Shown piece after piece: positions 37,717 through 46,258 of a stretch of DNA of 50,651 bases. This DNA is from Chrysochromulina parva. Its lineage: Eukaryota > Haptophyta > Prymnesiales > Chrysochromulinaceae. The notes under the pieces are model-generated. The model was not told the DNA's origin. It was given only the letters and a program-made list of their open reading frames with translations, and did not search any database. Position 1 is the first letter of the stretch. Each line of letters begins with the position of its first letter. The stretch spans positions 1 through 50,651 of the forward strand of contig PJAB01000053.1 in the NCBI GenBank assembly GCA_002887195.1. The letters are read 5' to 3'. Position numbers and translations under genes: made by a program.

Positions 37717-39117
37717 CTAGAGTGGCATCCGATTCAGCGAGTAGCGCTGCGTGGCGGAGGCGGCCGCGCGTCCACCTCCCTCAGCGCGCGGAGAATAGTA
37801 TCCGGGCCCGGGCGTAGCGGCGGCCGCTTTGGTGACGCCACCCAGGTTGCGCACCGCACGGGACTCGAAGGAGGCCGAGCGGCGCAGCCCTCTCGGCCCC
37901 GTCTGACTTGTGATTGCATCGCGAATGGGTTGCGCGTGCTCATATTGGCCAGCTCCCGGAGTCGCGGTCGCCCCTTGAAGCTGGAACGGAAGCTGCGTAC
38001 GTGCCGAGGTGGAGGCGAATGAGGAGCGCGCGAGGCTCGAGCGGCGCGGCGAGCCCATGCCATCCTTGCCTTCGTACGCACCCGGCCCGGGAACGTGCAG
38101 CCCTTGCGACTTGAAGCGCGTCGAGCCAGACGAAAATGATGCGGATCGACGCAGCGGCCGCGGCGTCCCTATTTTCAAGGCGTTCGCGACTGCAAACGCG
38201 CCGCGTTGGTAGTGCGCATCCGCGTAGGCATGCGGGCCGTGGCTGAGCGTCGACTTGGGAGCCATTCGTCTCGAGCGGTCCGCGAACGACGCCGAGCGAC
38301 GCACGCCGCTATCACCGATACCTGGGCGCTGCTCTTTATATCCTCCGGGACCTGGCGTGAACACACGAATGTCGGTCAACGGGAGACGTCGCTCAGCAGA
38401 CGACGGTAGCATGCCACTCGTCGCGGAGGCCATCGAGAGCCGCTCCATCCCCTTTCCACCATAGGCGCCTGGGCCCGGCGTGCTGTGGCGCGGGCTGCCG
38501 TAGTGGCCAGACCCAAACCGAGGAGACGTGAAACCCATCGCGGAGGCGCCCTTGGCGGGAGCGCGGCTCACGTCGCCCCTGGTGCCGCGGAAGTCGGCCG
38601 CGCTCGAGTTCTGGTACGCTGTGGGGCCCGGCGTGCCCAGGTCCGTGCCGAATGGAAGCCGACGAGACGAGGAAGAATGGAAGGAGGCGCACTTGCCAGA
38701 AGTGATGGCACCGGCGCTGCGCGACGCGGTCGGATCCGTCGGTGTGTACGCGCCTGGGCCCGGGGTGGGCATTCCGCGCGGGCTCATGCGTGCCGACGTC
38801 GACACAAACGCCGCCGACGGCCGCCCTGCGTGCCCTCCGTGAAATCCGCCGACGGGCGTGAAATCTGCCGCCTTGCGGGGTTTTGCGAAGCGATCGACCG
38901 ACGAGGCGAACGCAGCAGAGCTCTTGGAGCTCGGCGCGCGAGGGCTCGAAATGGAACGAAAGTGGAGCGGTCCGTCAGCGTAAGTGGCAGGGGAGGGCAC
39001 AGGCACATCGCCGTGGACATAAAAAGCGTTCCACGGCAGCTTGCGTGACGACGAGGAAGACGCGAAAACTGCACTCCGAACAGGTGCGTCCCCCGCTTGG
39101 GACCCCGCCATTGACAT
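37717..39117 (-). CDS. Sperm-tail PG-rich repeat (SHIPPO/ODF3-like) protein
   Basis: The protein is about 466 aa from the ATG at 39117 (39111 is also possible). It has at least seven STPGR repeats with the core PGPGxY: MPTPGPGAYTPTDP, LGTPGPTAYQNSS, HSTPGPGAYGGKG, FTPGPGGYKEQRP, HVPGPGAYEGKDG, ATPGAGQYEHAQP and ATPGPGYYSPRAE, each preceded by a Ser/Arg-rich stretch such as RRSASFSSGS. Such proteins line axonemal microtubules or act as structural parts of flagella, so the organism is flagellated at some stage. No membrane segment or signal peptide. The frame is open upstream to 39252, but that part is basic and outside the repeat pattern. Confidence 0.88.
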   Translation of the reverse strand: MSMAGSQAGDAPVRSAVFASSSSSRKLPWNAFYVHGDVPVPSPATYADGPLHFRSISSPRAPSSKSSAAFASSVDRFAKPRKAADFTPVGGFHGGHAGRPSAAFVSTSARMSPRGMPTPGPGAYTPTDPTASRSAGAITSGKCASFHSSSSRRLPFGTDLGTPGPTAYQNSSAADFRGTRGDVSRAPAKGASAMGFTSPRFGSGHYGSPRHSTPGPGAYGGKGMERLSMASATSGMLPSSAERRLPLTDIRVFTPGPGGYKEQRPGIGDSGVRRSASFADRSRRMAPKSTLSHGPHAYADAHYQRGAFAVANALKIGTPRPLRRSASFSSGSTRFKSQGLHVPGPGAYEGKDGMGSPRRSSLARSSFASTSARTQLPFQLQGATATPGAGQYEHAQPIRDAITSQTGPRGLRRSASFESRAVRNLGGVTKAAAATPGPGYYSPRAEGGGRAAASATQRYSLNRMPL

Positions 39118-39387
39118 ATCGGAGCCGAATCGGCGGAGCGGCGGAATGCACTCGCGGAGACGTTTCAGGCCGCGCGAGCAAAATCTCAAGGTTTCGGGTT
39201 CAATTAGGGTTATGGCTCGGGTTTGATTTCTTGTTGGGGCAGCTGTGGACATTCAGGTTTGGGGCCGCCCCGCACCTGCAATCGGCCCCTCGCGCAAATT
39301 CCCTCGCGCAAATTCAACGATTGACGCAGAAGCAAAACGCTGGGGGGGAAAGCACAATTTCCTGCGTCCTTCGGACACTCGAGTCTC

Positions 39388-39403
39388 GACTTGACTTGTC
39401 TTG
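39388..39403. promoter_or_regulatory. 16-base motif in a divergent promoter, second copy
   Basis: GACTTGACTTGTCTTG, identical to 7605-7620, here between the divergent starts at 39117 (-) and 39457 (+). Confidence 0.4.
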
Positions 39404-39456
39404 TCTCCCGCAATCGCCGCTTTCGCGTTTCGGGTCTTCTTTCGAAGTGGTCTTCG

Positions 39457-39897
39457 ATGCCCATGCCGCGATACAATTCATTTCGGGAGGACTCGAGTCG
39501 AGAGGACGAGAGCGAAAGCTCTACCAACACCGTTCCCGAGCCGACCTCCAATCCATCACCATCCAAACCATCACCACCACCCAGGTACGACTCCAGCCAG
39601 CGGATGGACAAGGCCATCAGTCTGATGAAGGCTGCCCCGCCACCGACGGCGCAGCCATCGCCACCGGCGCAGCCAGCGCCAGGATCTGCGCCACGGCCGG
39701 GTGTGCCGCCCGCAATCAGCAAGTTCGACTCTAGCCAGCAGCTCGACAAGGCGTTGGCACTTAGCAATCCGTAAGTAGTAAGTAATAAGTAATACCAGGA
39801 CTCGAAGTAAGTACACGCCAGATGGCAGCGTACCCTCACGTGGCGAGGGTACCCAGGCGTACAGAGCGTGTACGATGTTCTTAGCAACCAGAGTTGA
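39457..39897 (+). CDS. Small Pro/Ser-rich repeat protein, possibly spliced
   Basis: The single-exon reading ends at 39774 (105 aa). It contains a repeated motif with Asp-Ser-Ser: REDSSREDESE, RYDSSQRMDKAISLM and KFDSSQQLDKALAL, in a Pro-rich chain, with no recognised family. The last codon overlaps a perfect donor, AATCC|GTAAGT; splicing to TTCTTAG at 39884 would replace the final residue context and end with Asn-Gln-Ser at 39897. I give the spliced outer limit (39457-39770 plus 39885-39897). The unspliced alternative differs only in the last residues. It is head-to-head with the SHIPPO gene. Confidence 0.5.
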
Positions 39898-39917
39898 TGT
39901 CCGCACGCGCCTTTTAT

Positions 39918-42206
39918 CTAGACTCGCGTCACGCCGTTCTGTGTCAACCTGAACCGTGCCACTTCCTCAGGCTCAATTGTGAAGGGCAGCCCCGCGGGTG
40001 GCTCGCCGCGCTCGCCCAGCAGCGTGACGTAGTACTGCATGCGCCGCCGCTTGGCCTTGTGGGCCCGGTGGGCGCCGCCGCGGTGCCACAAGGTCGTGTC
40101 GTACAGCAGCACCGCCCCTTTGAGCAACGGCAGCGCCACCGGTTTTAACGTTGAGGGCCGCTGCGCCCCCGCCGCGAGCGAGACAGCCATGAAGGCGGCG
40201 TTGGCGTTGGCAGAGTGGGCGAAGGTGCCCGGGAAAATTTCGAGAGGCCCCATAGGCGCTGTCACCTCCATCGCCCCCACTTGGCACTTGAGTGCACGCG
40301 CCTCCAACGGCCAGTGAGCACCGTTTGTGTCTGAATGAATTGGTTGGGCTACAGCGCCAGGCGCCGAGACGAGCATGCCGCTCTCCACGAGGCGCAGCGC
40401 CACGTCGCCGCACTCGCCAGGGCTTGTCCCCAGCAGTGCTGCGCACACGAGAGGGTGGAGTACTTGGCCAACGGCTCGCAAGGCAGCGAGCACCGAGGGG
40501 GCTTGCAATGAGACGGCGAGGTGACGTCGCCGATGCGGCGCGAAGGTGCTGTTGGTGGTCTCGTAGGCCGCGCCCGTTGCTCCCGTCGAGCCGGCGCCAC
40601 CGCGGCGAGCATCCGATGATGGTTCCAAGATCACCGAATCCGTGAGCCCTTCTGTCCCTGATGCGCCGGCATGAGCGCTGCCACGGTCAACGACTCGGCC
40701 TTCCACTCTCTTGGCTTGACTTGACTTGGCTTGACTTGGCTTGACTTCCAGTCTCTTGGCGCCCTGGCTGCTGAGCAGCGTGCGAAGGTGGCTCGCGAGG
40801 TCGTCGGCCAAGTGTGCCGGCAGCACATCGCGGATGATCACGGCGCCGTAGCGGCGGTAGACTGCGAGCGCACGCGCGAGCCACCTTCGCCCAGGAGCCT
40901 CAGAGGTAGCATTGACAGTCAGTGCGATCGCGGACGTGGGAATTCGCTTGATGCTCGATCCAGTGTCATCGTGAGCATCGACGTCCTGCTTGTCCTCGTC
41001 CTCCCCGTCTTCGTCCTTCGTGTCGCCGAAGCTGCTGCTGCCACTGCCGCCTCGGTCATCTACGGCCATACGCAGCGAGCTCGCGTGCGCCGTCTTGAGC
41101 ACCGTCTGCCGCTCGCCCATCGGCGGCGGCGCCGTCTTGAGCACCGCCACCTCCGCCGCCGCCCCCGTTGCCGCCGTTGCCGCTGTTGCCGCCGCCGCTG
41201 TTGCCGCCGCCGCTGTTGCCGCCGCCGCTGTTGCCGCCGCCGCTGTTGCCGCCGCCGCCTCCCACTGCTCATGAGCATCGAGGAGTGTCAGAGCGTCGCT
41301 GCGAGGATAGAGGCCGATGGCACGCCGCCATGCGGCAGCAGCTTCGAACCTCAAAGCCGTCGCCGCCGACGCCGCCGCCGCTTCTGTCGTCGCCGTCGTC
41401 GTCGTCGCCGACGACGACGACGACGACGTCTCCGCCGACGCCGCCGACGCCGCCGACGCCGCCGCCTCGGCCCGGCTGCAGTACAGCGAGGCCACGCCAG
41501 ACCTATGCAATACGTCCGCATCGTGCGGCGCAAGCTTGGCGGCACGGCGCAGCGCTATGCGCGCGGTGCACGGCGCATGCAGGGCCATGCTCGCCTGTCC
41601 GAGCCCAAAGTAAGCCGCGCTTGCCTTGCGATCGAGCCGGAGCGCTTGCTTCATCGCCGCCACGGCCTCTGACGGCCGTCCGTCGGCGAGAAGCGCGTTG
41701 CCTGCCTCCACGTGCGCCGCGGCCGTGGGCGCGAGGCGGGCTGCATGAGCGCGGGCATCCGCAGAACTGACCGCGTTGTGCTCGAGCGCACGCGCTAGCT
41801 GTGTGTAGGCTGCGGGGTCGCTCGGCGACAGGGCCGTTGCGGCTTGCAGAGGGTGCACAGCTTCAGAGGCACGACCTGCGCCGAGCAGCGCGATGCCAAG
41901 GTTGAGCCTGAGATCAAAGCTCTCAGGGTTAAGCCGCTCGGCACGTGCGAAGGATGCTGCTGCACGCGCAAAGTCGCCTGCAGCGACCGACTCCTGACCG
42001 TCGAGTGCTAGCAGAAACTCATTCGTCGGCAGCAAGGCAAGTGCGCTGCGCGTGCACGCGAGCGCCTCCTGACTTCGATCGTTGAGCGACGCAGTGGCAT
42101 GACAAAGACGTTCGTGCGACCCTTCGGCCGGCACCGCTCGCGCGTAGAGACTGCGGGCTGTCTCGAAATCGCCGCGTCGGGCGGCGGCGTCCCCATCGGC
42201 TAACAT
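39918..42206 (-). CDS. TPR-repeat protein with C-terminal PhyH-type 2OG-Fe(II) oxygenase domain
   Basis: The protein is 762 aa from the ATG at 42206; the frame is open upstream but that part is coded by GACTTGACTTG-type repeats. Residues about 1-230 hold TPR-like helical pairs (GDFETARSLYARAVPAEGSH, FARAAASFARAERLNPESFD, LDRKASAAYFGLGQASMAL). An Ala-rich low-complexity segment follows, coded by a 15-base tandem repeat, then an acidic linker. The last 300 residues are a phytanoyl-CoA-dioxygenase-like cupin: YRRYGAVIIRDVLPAHLADD start, HxD iron ligands in QPIHSDTNGAHWP, and distal His/Arg in LLYDTTLWHRGGAHRAH. The substrate may be a protein or a small molecule; TPRs suggest protein partners. 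An internal Lys/Ser/Gln insert repeats SQAK. Confidence 0.8.
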   Translation of the reverse strand: MLADGDAAARRGDFETARSLYARAVPAEGSHERLCHATASLNDRSQEALACTRSALALLPTNEFLLALDGQESVAAGDFARAAASFARAERLNPESFDLRLNLGIALLGAGRASEAVHPLQAATALSPSDPAAYTQLARALEHNAVSSADARAHAARLAPTAAAHVEAGNALLADGRPSEAVAAMKQALRLDRKASAAYFGLGQASMALHAPCTARIALRRAAKLAPHDADVLHRSGVASLYCSRAEAAASAASAASAETSSSSSSATTTTATTEAAAASAATALRFEAAAAWRRAIGLYPRSDALTLLDAHEQWEAAAATAAAATAAAATAAAATAAAATAATAATGAAAEVAVLKTAPPPMGERQTVLKTAHASSLRMAVDDRGGSGSSSFGDTKDEDGEDEDKQDVDAHDDTGSSIKRIPTSAIALTVNATSEAPGRRWLARALAVYRRYGAVIIRDVLPAHLADDLASHLRTLLSSQGAKRLEVKPSQAKSSQAKRVEGRVVDRGSAHAGASGTEGLTDSVILEPSSDARRGGAGSTGATGAAYETTNSTFAPHRRRHLAVSLQAPSVLAALRAVGQVLHPLVCAALLGTSPGECGDVALRLVESGMLVSAPGAVAQPIHSDTNGAHWPLEARALKCQVGAMEVTAPMGPLEIFPGTFAHSANANAAFMAVSLAAGAQRPSTLKPVALPLLKGAVLLYDTTLWHRGGAHRAHKAKRRRMQYYVTLLGERGEPPAGLPFTIEPEEVARFRLTQNGVTRV
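41165..41265 (-). repeat. 15-base tandem repeat encoding Ala/Thr
   Basis: Copies of CCGCCGCTGTTGCCG in the TPR-oxygenase gene, read on the minus strand as repeats of Ala-Ala-Thr-Ala-Ala. Confidence 0.85.
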
Positions 42207-42269
42207 GAGAAGTCCAGTTTGCGATGAAATTGAGAAAATCACGTCAAGTAAAGCGTCAAGTTTTCCGAC

Positions 42270-42300
42270 TCGACTCGACTCGACTTGACTTGACTTGACA
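42270..42300. promoter_or_regulatory. Tandem GACTTGACTTG repeat in a divergent promoter
   Basis: CGACTCGACT followed by GACTTGACTTGACTTGACA between the divergent starts at 42206 (-) and 42388 (+). It is the third head-to-head gene pair in this window with this core sequence. Confidence 0.4.
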
Positions 42301-42387
42301 CGCTTTGACACGCCCAAAAGCAGTTTCAGCCGGTTTCACTCCAGTTCGGAGCTGTAAGTCCTCCTTTTGCCGCGCTCATCCACTGCC

Positions 42388-43314
42388 ATGTTATCGCCGC
42401 CGGGCTCAAAACGAGTGTGCGCGCCGATGCCAGGCCTCGCCACGAGCGACGAAGACTTTCAAATAGATGAGTACGGAAGCATCGGTGGTATCGTGCAACC
42501 GAGCGAAGCGCCTCCCGCGCCGCCCTCAACCGGCAACGATCGGATCAAGAGGATGTTCTTCAACTTTGTGCAGCAAGAGCCGGGCAAGACGCGGCCAGAG
42601 TGCAGCTTCCCCAGCGGATCCTCTGAGAAGGCGATGCGCTCCCTTAGGACCGGCCAGAGTGGGCGGCACCCGATCTCCAGGCGGCCACTCTGCCTCATCC
42701 CCACCGCCGACATCCTACTCGGCTCGGGCAGCGAGAAGCTTGAGAAACGGCCGGCCGTCGCCAAGCGGCGGGCCGTCGCGAGCCGTGAGGACCACATCTC
42801 GCCTGCGATACCCGGCGCACTGGTCGCCTCGAGCCAGAAGCCGGCGAAGCGCCCGGCTCTCGCCAAGCGTCCGGCCGTCGTGAGCCATGAGGGCAAGGAC
42901 GAGGTGACACTGATGGAAGTGGTCGCGCGCGTCATGCGAGAGGTGCGTGCGTGCCATCGTTCCTCGTCGCCACACCTGCCCGAGAATGCGTCGGCGAGAC
43001 CCGCTGATAGCAGTGCTGGCAGAGGCGGCGGCAGCTGCTGCAGCAGCCTGACGAGCACTCACAGCGGCGCTCAAGGCGCTGGCAGCAGCAGCAGCAGCAG
43101 CAGCAGCAACGCCGCGACTATAGAGCCCCCCGCGCAGCCGCGAACGGTACAGCGCTCACCGTCCGCCGTCGCGAGCACGACCGGCGGCGCAGAGGAAGCC
43201 AGCCGGGCGATCGTGGCGGAGGTGATGGCCCAGGTGCGATCCTGCCATCACAGCGCGCGGCCGCATCTGATGCCTCGAGCGCTCGTGCACTTAGACCATC
43301 TCCATGCGCGATGA
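42388..43314 (+). CDS. Hypothetical protein with a repeated VMxxVRxCHxSxxPHL motif
   Basis: The protein is 308 aa from the first ATG (42388), not recognised. It is mostly disordered: acidic near the N-terminus (SDEDFQIDEYGSIGG), basic in the middle with KRPAVAKRRAVAS and KRPALAKRPAVVS as an internal repeat, and Ser-rich further on (CAG-coded poly-Ser). The clearest feature is a duplicated helix: VVARVMREVRACHRSSSPHL (about residues 180-199) and IVAEVMAQVRSCHHSARPHL near the C-terminus. A basic repeat region suggests nuclear or RNA-binding location, which is a guess. Confidence 0.6.
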   Translation: MLSPPGSKRVCAPMPGLATSDEDFQIDEYGSIGGIVQPSEAPPAPPSTGNDRIKRMFFNFVQQEPGKTRPECSFPSGSSEKAMRSLRTGQSGRHPISRRPLCLIPTADILLGSGSEKLEKRPAVAKRRAVASREDHISPAIPGALVASSQKPAKRPALAKRPAVVSHEGKDEVTLMEVVARVMREVRACHRSSSPHLPENASARPADSSAGRGGGSCCSSLTSTHSGAQGAGSSSSSSSSNAATIEPPAQPRTVQRSPSAVASTTGGAEEASRAIVAEVMAQVRSCHHSARPHLMPRALVHLDHLHAR

Positions 43315-43767
43315 TTTGACGAGTCGAGCGGTCGTAGGCGCCCAAAGTTAGTTTCCGTATAAAAACAAATGATGCACGTGTGGCCAGGGCCACACACACA
43401 TGACACAAGCACACAACCGCGAGTGTATATACTAAAACGACACCGGCCATTGACGATTGACACCGGCCAGGCACCCTTCCCCTCGCCTTGCGCAGCCGCA
43501 GGCCTCGTCGTGGCAGCTCCGGGCAGGCGCCGAGATACAGACAGCTGGATACAGATAGGGCGGGCACTTGGTACACACTACACTTGGCCGTTGACCACTT
43601 GTGCGTTCGTGTGCGCCGACGTCTAGGTCTCAAAATTACATGTAGAGTCCGTGCATGTAGAGTCCCTATGAGTGCAGATTCACCCAGGCCGCCAGGTATG
43701 ACCCTTTGTGGCTTTGACGCTGGCGCGCACCCGTCGGTACTGAGCAAGGATAACACCATTTCAATAC
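43315..43767. other. Intergenic, convergent 3' ends
   Basis: About 450 bases. GTGTGGCC-AG-GGCCACAC at 43378-43395 is a perfect 8-base inverted repeat with a 2-base loop, and GACACCGGCCA occurs at 43439 and again at 43459. No gene seen. Confidence 0.6.
43378..43395. other. Perfect inverted repeat between convergent genes
   Basis: GTGTGGCCAGGGCCACAC can form an 8-base-pair stem. It lies in the shared 3' region of two convergent genes; a 3'-end or insulating role is only a possibility. Confidence 0.6.
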
Positions 43768-44265
43768 TCATCGCCCGTTCGCTTCAGTCGAAGGCCCCCA
43801 CAGTTCGCTGCCGAAATTCGCACGGTATTTGGGCAATGCGTCCTGGATGTCGATGACGCGGCGGTCGTAGTGCAAATGGTGCTCGGGCGCCCAGCTTGCA
43901 GGCAATGCAGTGCGCTCAAACAGCGCATATGGCACTACGACACGCTTAGGCCCGAGGGTGGCAAACACGGGCGAGTAGCATTTGGCACAGCGCTTGCGCG
44001 TGACGTGCTTCGAGGTTTGCGTACTCAGCAGCGATGGTGTTTCTGTGCCATCCTCTCCTGCTGTTATTTCCACATCCTCAGCAGCGAACACAAGGTTTGC
44101 CAAGAACGGTGCACCAGACAGGGTACGGCAAGAGCTGCAGTGACAAATGCTTCGTGCTTGTGGCACGGCGTCATTGATGATACGTACGCCGACATGCTTG
44201 CAGTGGCAGCGGGCTTGCAGTGCAGACGATGCAGCCGCCGTGAATGCCAACAGACAGGTCTGCAT
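43768..44265 (-). CDS. GFA/CENP-V family zinc-binding protein
   Basis: The protein is 165 aa from the ATG at 44265; a longer frame upstream is low quality. The conserved Cys pattern of the glutathione-dependent formaldehyde-activating (GFA)/CENP-V fold is present: ARCHCKHVGVRI (CxC), then SICHCSSCRTLSGAPFLANL (CxCxxC) and RKRCAKCYSPVFA (CxxC), which bind two zinc ions in this family. The N-terminus is weakly hydrophobic (TCLLAFTAAASSALQA) and could be a short signal peptide. Bacterial members include Gfa; animal CENP-V is at centromeres. Many members lack a known function, and I see nothing that fixes the substrate. The C-terminus ends in a hydrophilic EANGR. Confidence 0.85.
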   Translation of the reverse strand: MQTCLLAFTAAASSALQARCHCKHVGVRIINDAVPQARSICHCSSCRTLSGAPFLANLVFAAEDVEITAGEDGTETPSLLSTQTSKHVTRKRCAKCYSPVFATLGPKRVVVPYALFERTALPASWAPEHHLHYDRRVIDIQDALPKYRANFGSELWGPSTEANGR

Positions 44266-44508
44266 CGTGTGTGGATGTTCGCGGTTGCCTCGTACAATGT
44301 ACTGTACAGTACTGTACGTGCCGCAGAGACGGAGGCCGCGTGAACGCGAGATGCCTACACACACGTCCTGAGCGGGCAGTAACAGTACCGTTGCACCGGC
44401 TACCCCAAACTTTCGCACTGTACAGCGCGCGCGGCTCGGCTCAGTCCTCTGATGACCGAGCGCGAACCCTACAAGTTCTTGAACAAGTGAGCTCGCTCTC
44501 GCCCACGT

Positions 44509-45450
44509 TTGTGCCTCGAGAGCCTCGACTGGCCCCACCTTACGCCACCGCCTTGTGTGCGCAGAGATGTCCTCGACCACGCGAAGCTCGTACTTGATTG
44601 GCAAAAGCGGCGTGAGATAGTCCGTAATTGGGTGCATCCACTGGCCAAGGCGCCTGGCGGCGAGAGCGTCCAAGGGCAAGTTCCTCTTGCCGACGGCGCA
44701 CCGCCTGGAGTGACGCACGACGCATCTCGGACGCATCAGCAGTCTATTCGATCCGTCCAGAGTCGTATTGGTGACTCCCAGAGCGACGATGCGGTGGGCG
44801 GTGGAGTCAAACAGCGTCTCTGCGACGCGGACACGGCGGCGGCGGCGGCAGCCGAGGCGCATCGACGTGCGCAGCAGGAGGCCGCCGAGCGAGCAGCCGA
44901 GGAGGCAGCTGATGACAGGGTGACTGAGGAGGAGGACGACAAGGACGAGGCGGAGAGCGCGCAGCAGCCGGCGGACGACCTCGGCGCCGCCATCAAGATG
45001 TTCCCGAAGGAAGTCTTCAACGGCACTATCCTTGAGCTCACGGATGACGAGAAGGAAACAGAGATTGACGCCATGGACGAGGTAGACGCCATGGATGAGA
45101 AGAAGAACGAGGTGGACCCCATGGACGAGATGGACGTCATGGAAAAGCCGCCGCTGCTGTGGCCGCCCGGGCTTACTCGATGCCCCTTTGATGTGCACTG
45201 CCCGCTGCGACCGCACGGCTGCCTGCGCGGCAACCCCACACATCTACTCAAGGAGTCCCACACCGTCGAGCACGTACGGCGCCAAGCGCGCAAGGTGGAC
45301 TGGGCCCATCCTTTTGGACCGCTCTACCGGCTCGTCAGGGATGCCGGCCTGCCGCACGCGCACTGCACCACGCGGGACGCATGCCTGCGGGCGCTCGACA
45401 CGGCGCTTGACACCCATCTGGTCAAAGACATGTGCATCGCGCTCGACTGA
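44509..45450 (+). CDS. Acidic coiled-coil protein, 5' end uncertain
   Basis: The frame is open from 44509, but has no ATG until 44998, so a spliced upstream exon is likely. It is not recognised. Residues coded from about 44806 make an Ala/Glu/Arg coiled coil (EAHRRAQQEAAERAAEEAAD), followed by an acidic stretch, a conserved-looking MFPKEVFNGTILELTDDEKE, and a methionine/aspartate repeat (DAMDEVDAMDEKKNEVDPMD). The last 100 residues are Cys/His-rich (CPFDVHCPLRPHGCLRG; DAGLPHAHCTTRDAC) and could bind zinc. The 5' part overlaps the dispersed 80-base repeat shared with 27976-28057, in the same reading frame. Confidence 0.55.
   Translation: MCLESLDWPHLTPPPCVRRDVLDHAKLVLDWQKRREIVRNWVHPLAKAPGGESVQGQVPLADGAPPGVTHDASRTHQQSIRSVQSRIGDSQSDDAVGGGVKQRLCDADTAAAAAAEAHRRAQQEAAERAAEEAADDRVTEEEDDKDEAESAQQPADDLGAAIKMFPKEVFNGTILELTDDEKETEIDAMDEVDAMDEKKNEVDPMDEMDVMEKPPLLWPPGLTRCPFDVHCPLRPHGCLRGNPTHLLKESHTVEHVRRQARKVDWAHPFGPLYRLVRDAGLPHAHCTTRDACLRALDTALDTHLVKDMCIALD
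44641..44722 (-). repeat. About 80-base dispersed repeat, copy 2
   Basis: Inverse-orientation partner of 27976-28057. Differences are few over the core GCGGTGCGCCGTCGGCAAGA ... AACTTGCCCTTGG ... GCCAGGCGCCT. Confidence 0.8.
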
Positions 45451-46258
45451 CGCAAGGCTCCGCGGGGGCCCACCGGCTGGGTTCCCATGAGAGCAGCAGT
45501 GCTGACGGCTCTCGCGATGTTGAGAGGTTAACGTGGGGCCGCCCGTGGGGCCGCCCGTGGGGCGCGTCGGCCGTCGGCGGGTTAGAGCGCGTTACGTCTT
45601 GTCTCGACTTTGTGTGTCAAGGTCTCGTCCGTCGGTCGCTCTTTTCTTGAATTCGCGAGTGCCGACGGTCCGGTCGGCGCCGGGTTCGTCCGGCTGAGCG
45701 CTGACCGGCACGCTCGCGAGACGCCGCGACGCGACGGAGAACGTACCGCGGATAGGCGTGTGAACTCAGAACTGTGAAGTGTGATTAATTCATTTTCTGA
45801 CCTTTGCTCCATTGCTCTTGCTCTTTGCTGAGCGAGTGAGACGGTCATCGACGGAATTTTCCCGAATGCGAATCGGCCGAGATCGCGCAGTGCGCAGTCC
45901 GCAGAACGCGATCGATCGATCGTCGGATCGTGGTTCCGTTCGTGCATAACCATAGTCCATCTCCATCGTCGCGTATCGAAGCCGATTGCGAACCCCGCGT
46001 GAAAACGCCGGTTTTGCTTCCATGCTCGGCTTGCGTCGCCACAACCGTCTTGTCGCAGTGGGCACGCACAACTTCATCTCCACAACTTTCCTCAGCCGAT
46101 ACACCCCTCTCAGACGCCCTGAGAGAGGGTGAGGACGGGTCACAAACACAAATACACACCATGCATGGCTGTGGGCTGTCCGAGCTCCGGTGGGGCATAA
46201 TGCGCGCAGCCATCGAAATGGCTGTCGCAGTGCGACCACAGTCGCGTCATGTAGTTGC
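45451..46258. other. Intergenic, convergent 3' ends
   Basis: About 800 bases. GGGGCCGCCCGT is repeated in tandem near 45535-45562. Frames are short or Arg/Ser-biased. No RNA gene seen. Confidence 0.55.

Noticed and set aside
37717..39117. Collagen-like or gas-vesicle-like repeat protein
   Set aside because: The PGPGxY spacing is that of sperm-tail PG-rich repeats, not collagen Gly-x-y.
40731..41672. 313-aa plus-strand frame
   Set aside because: Arg-rich antisense of the Ala repeat and oxygenase gene.
43768..45243. Single 491-aa protein with a C-terminal GFA domain
   Set aside because: Upstream residues are Val/Arg/Leu-biased and antisense to an acidic coiled-coil frame; the GFA domain has its own ATG at 44265.
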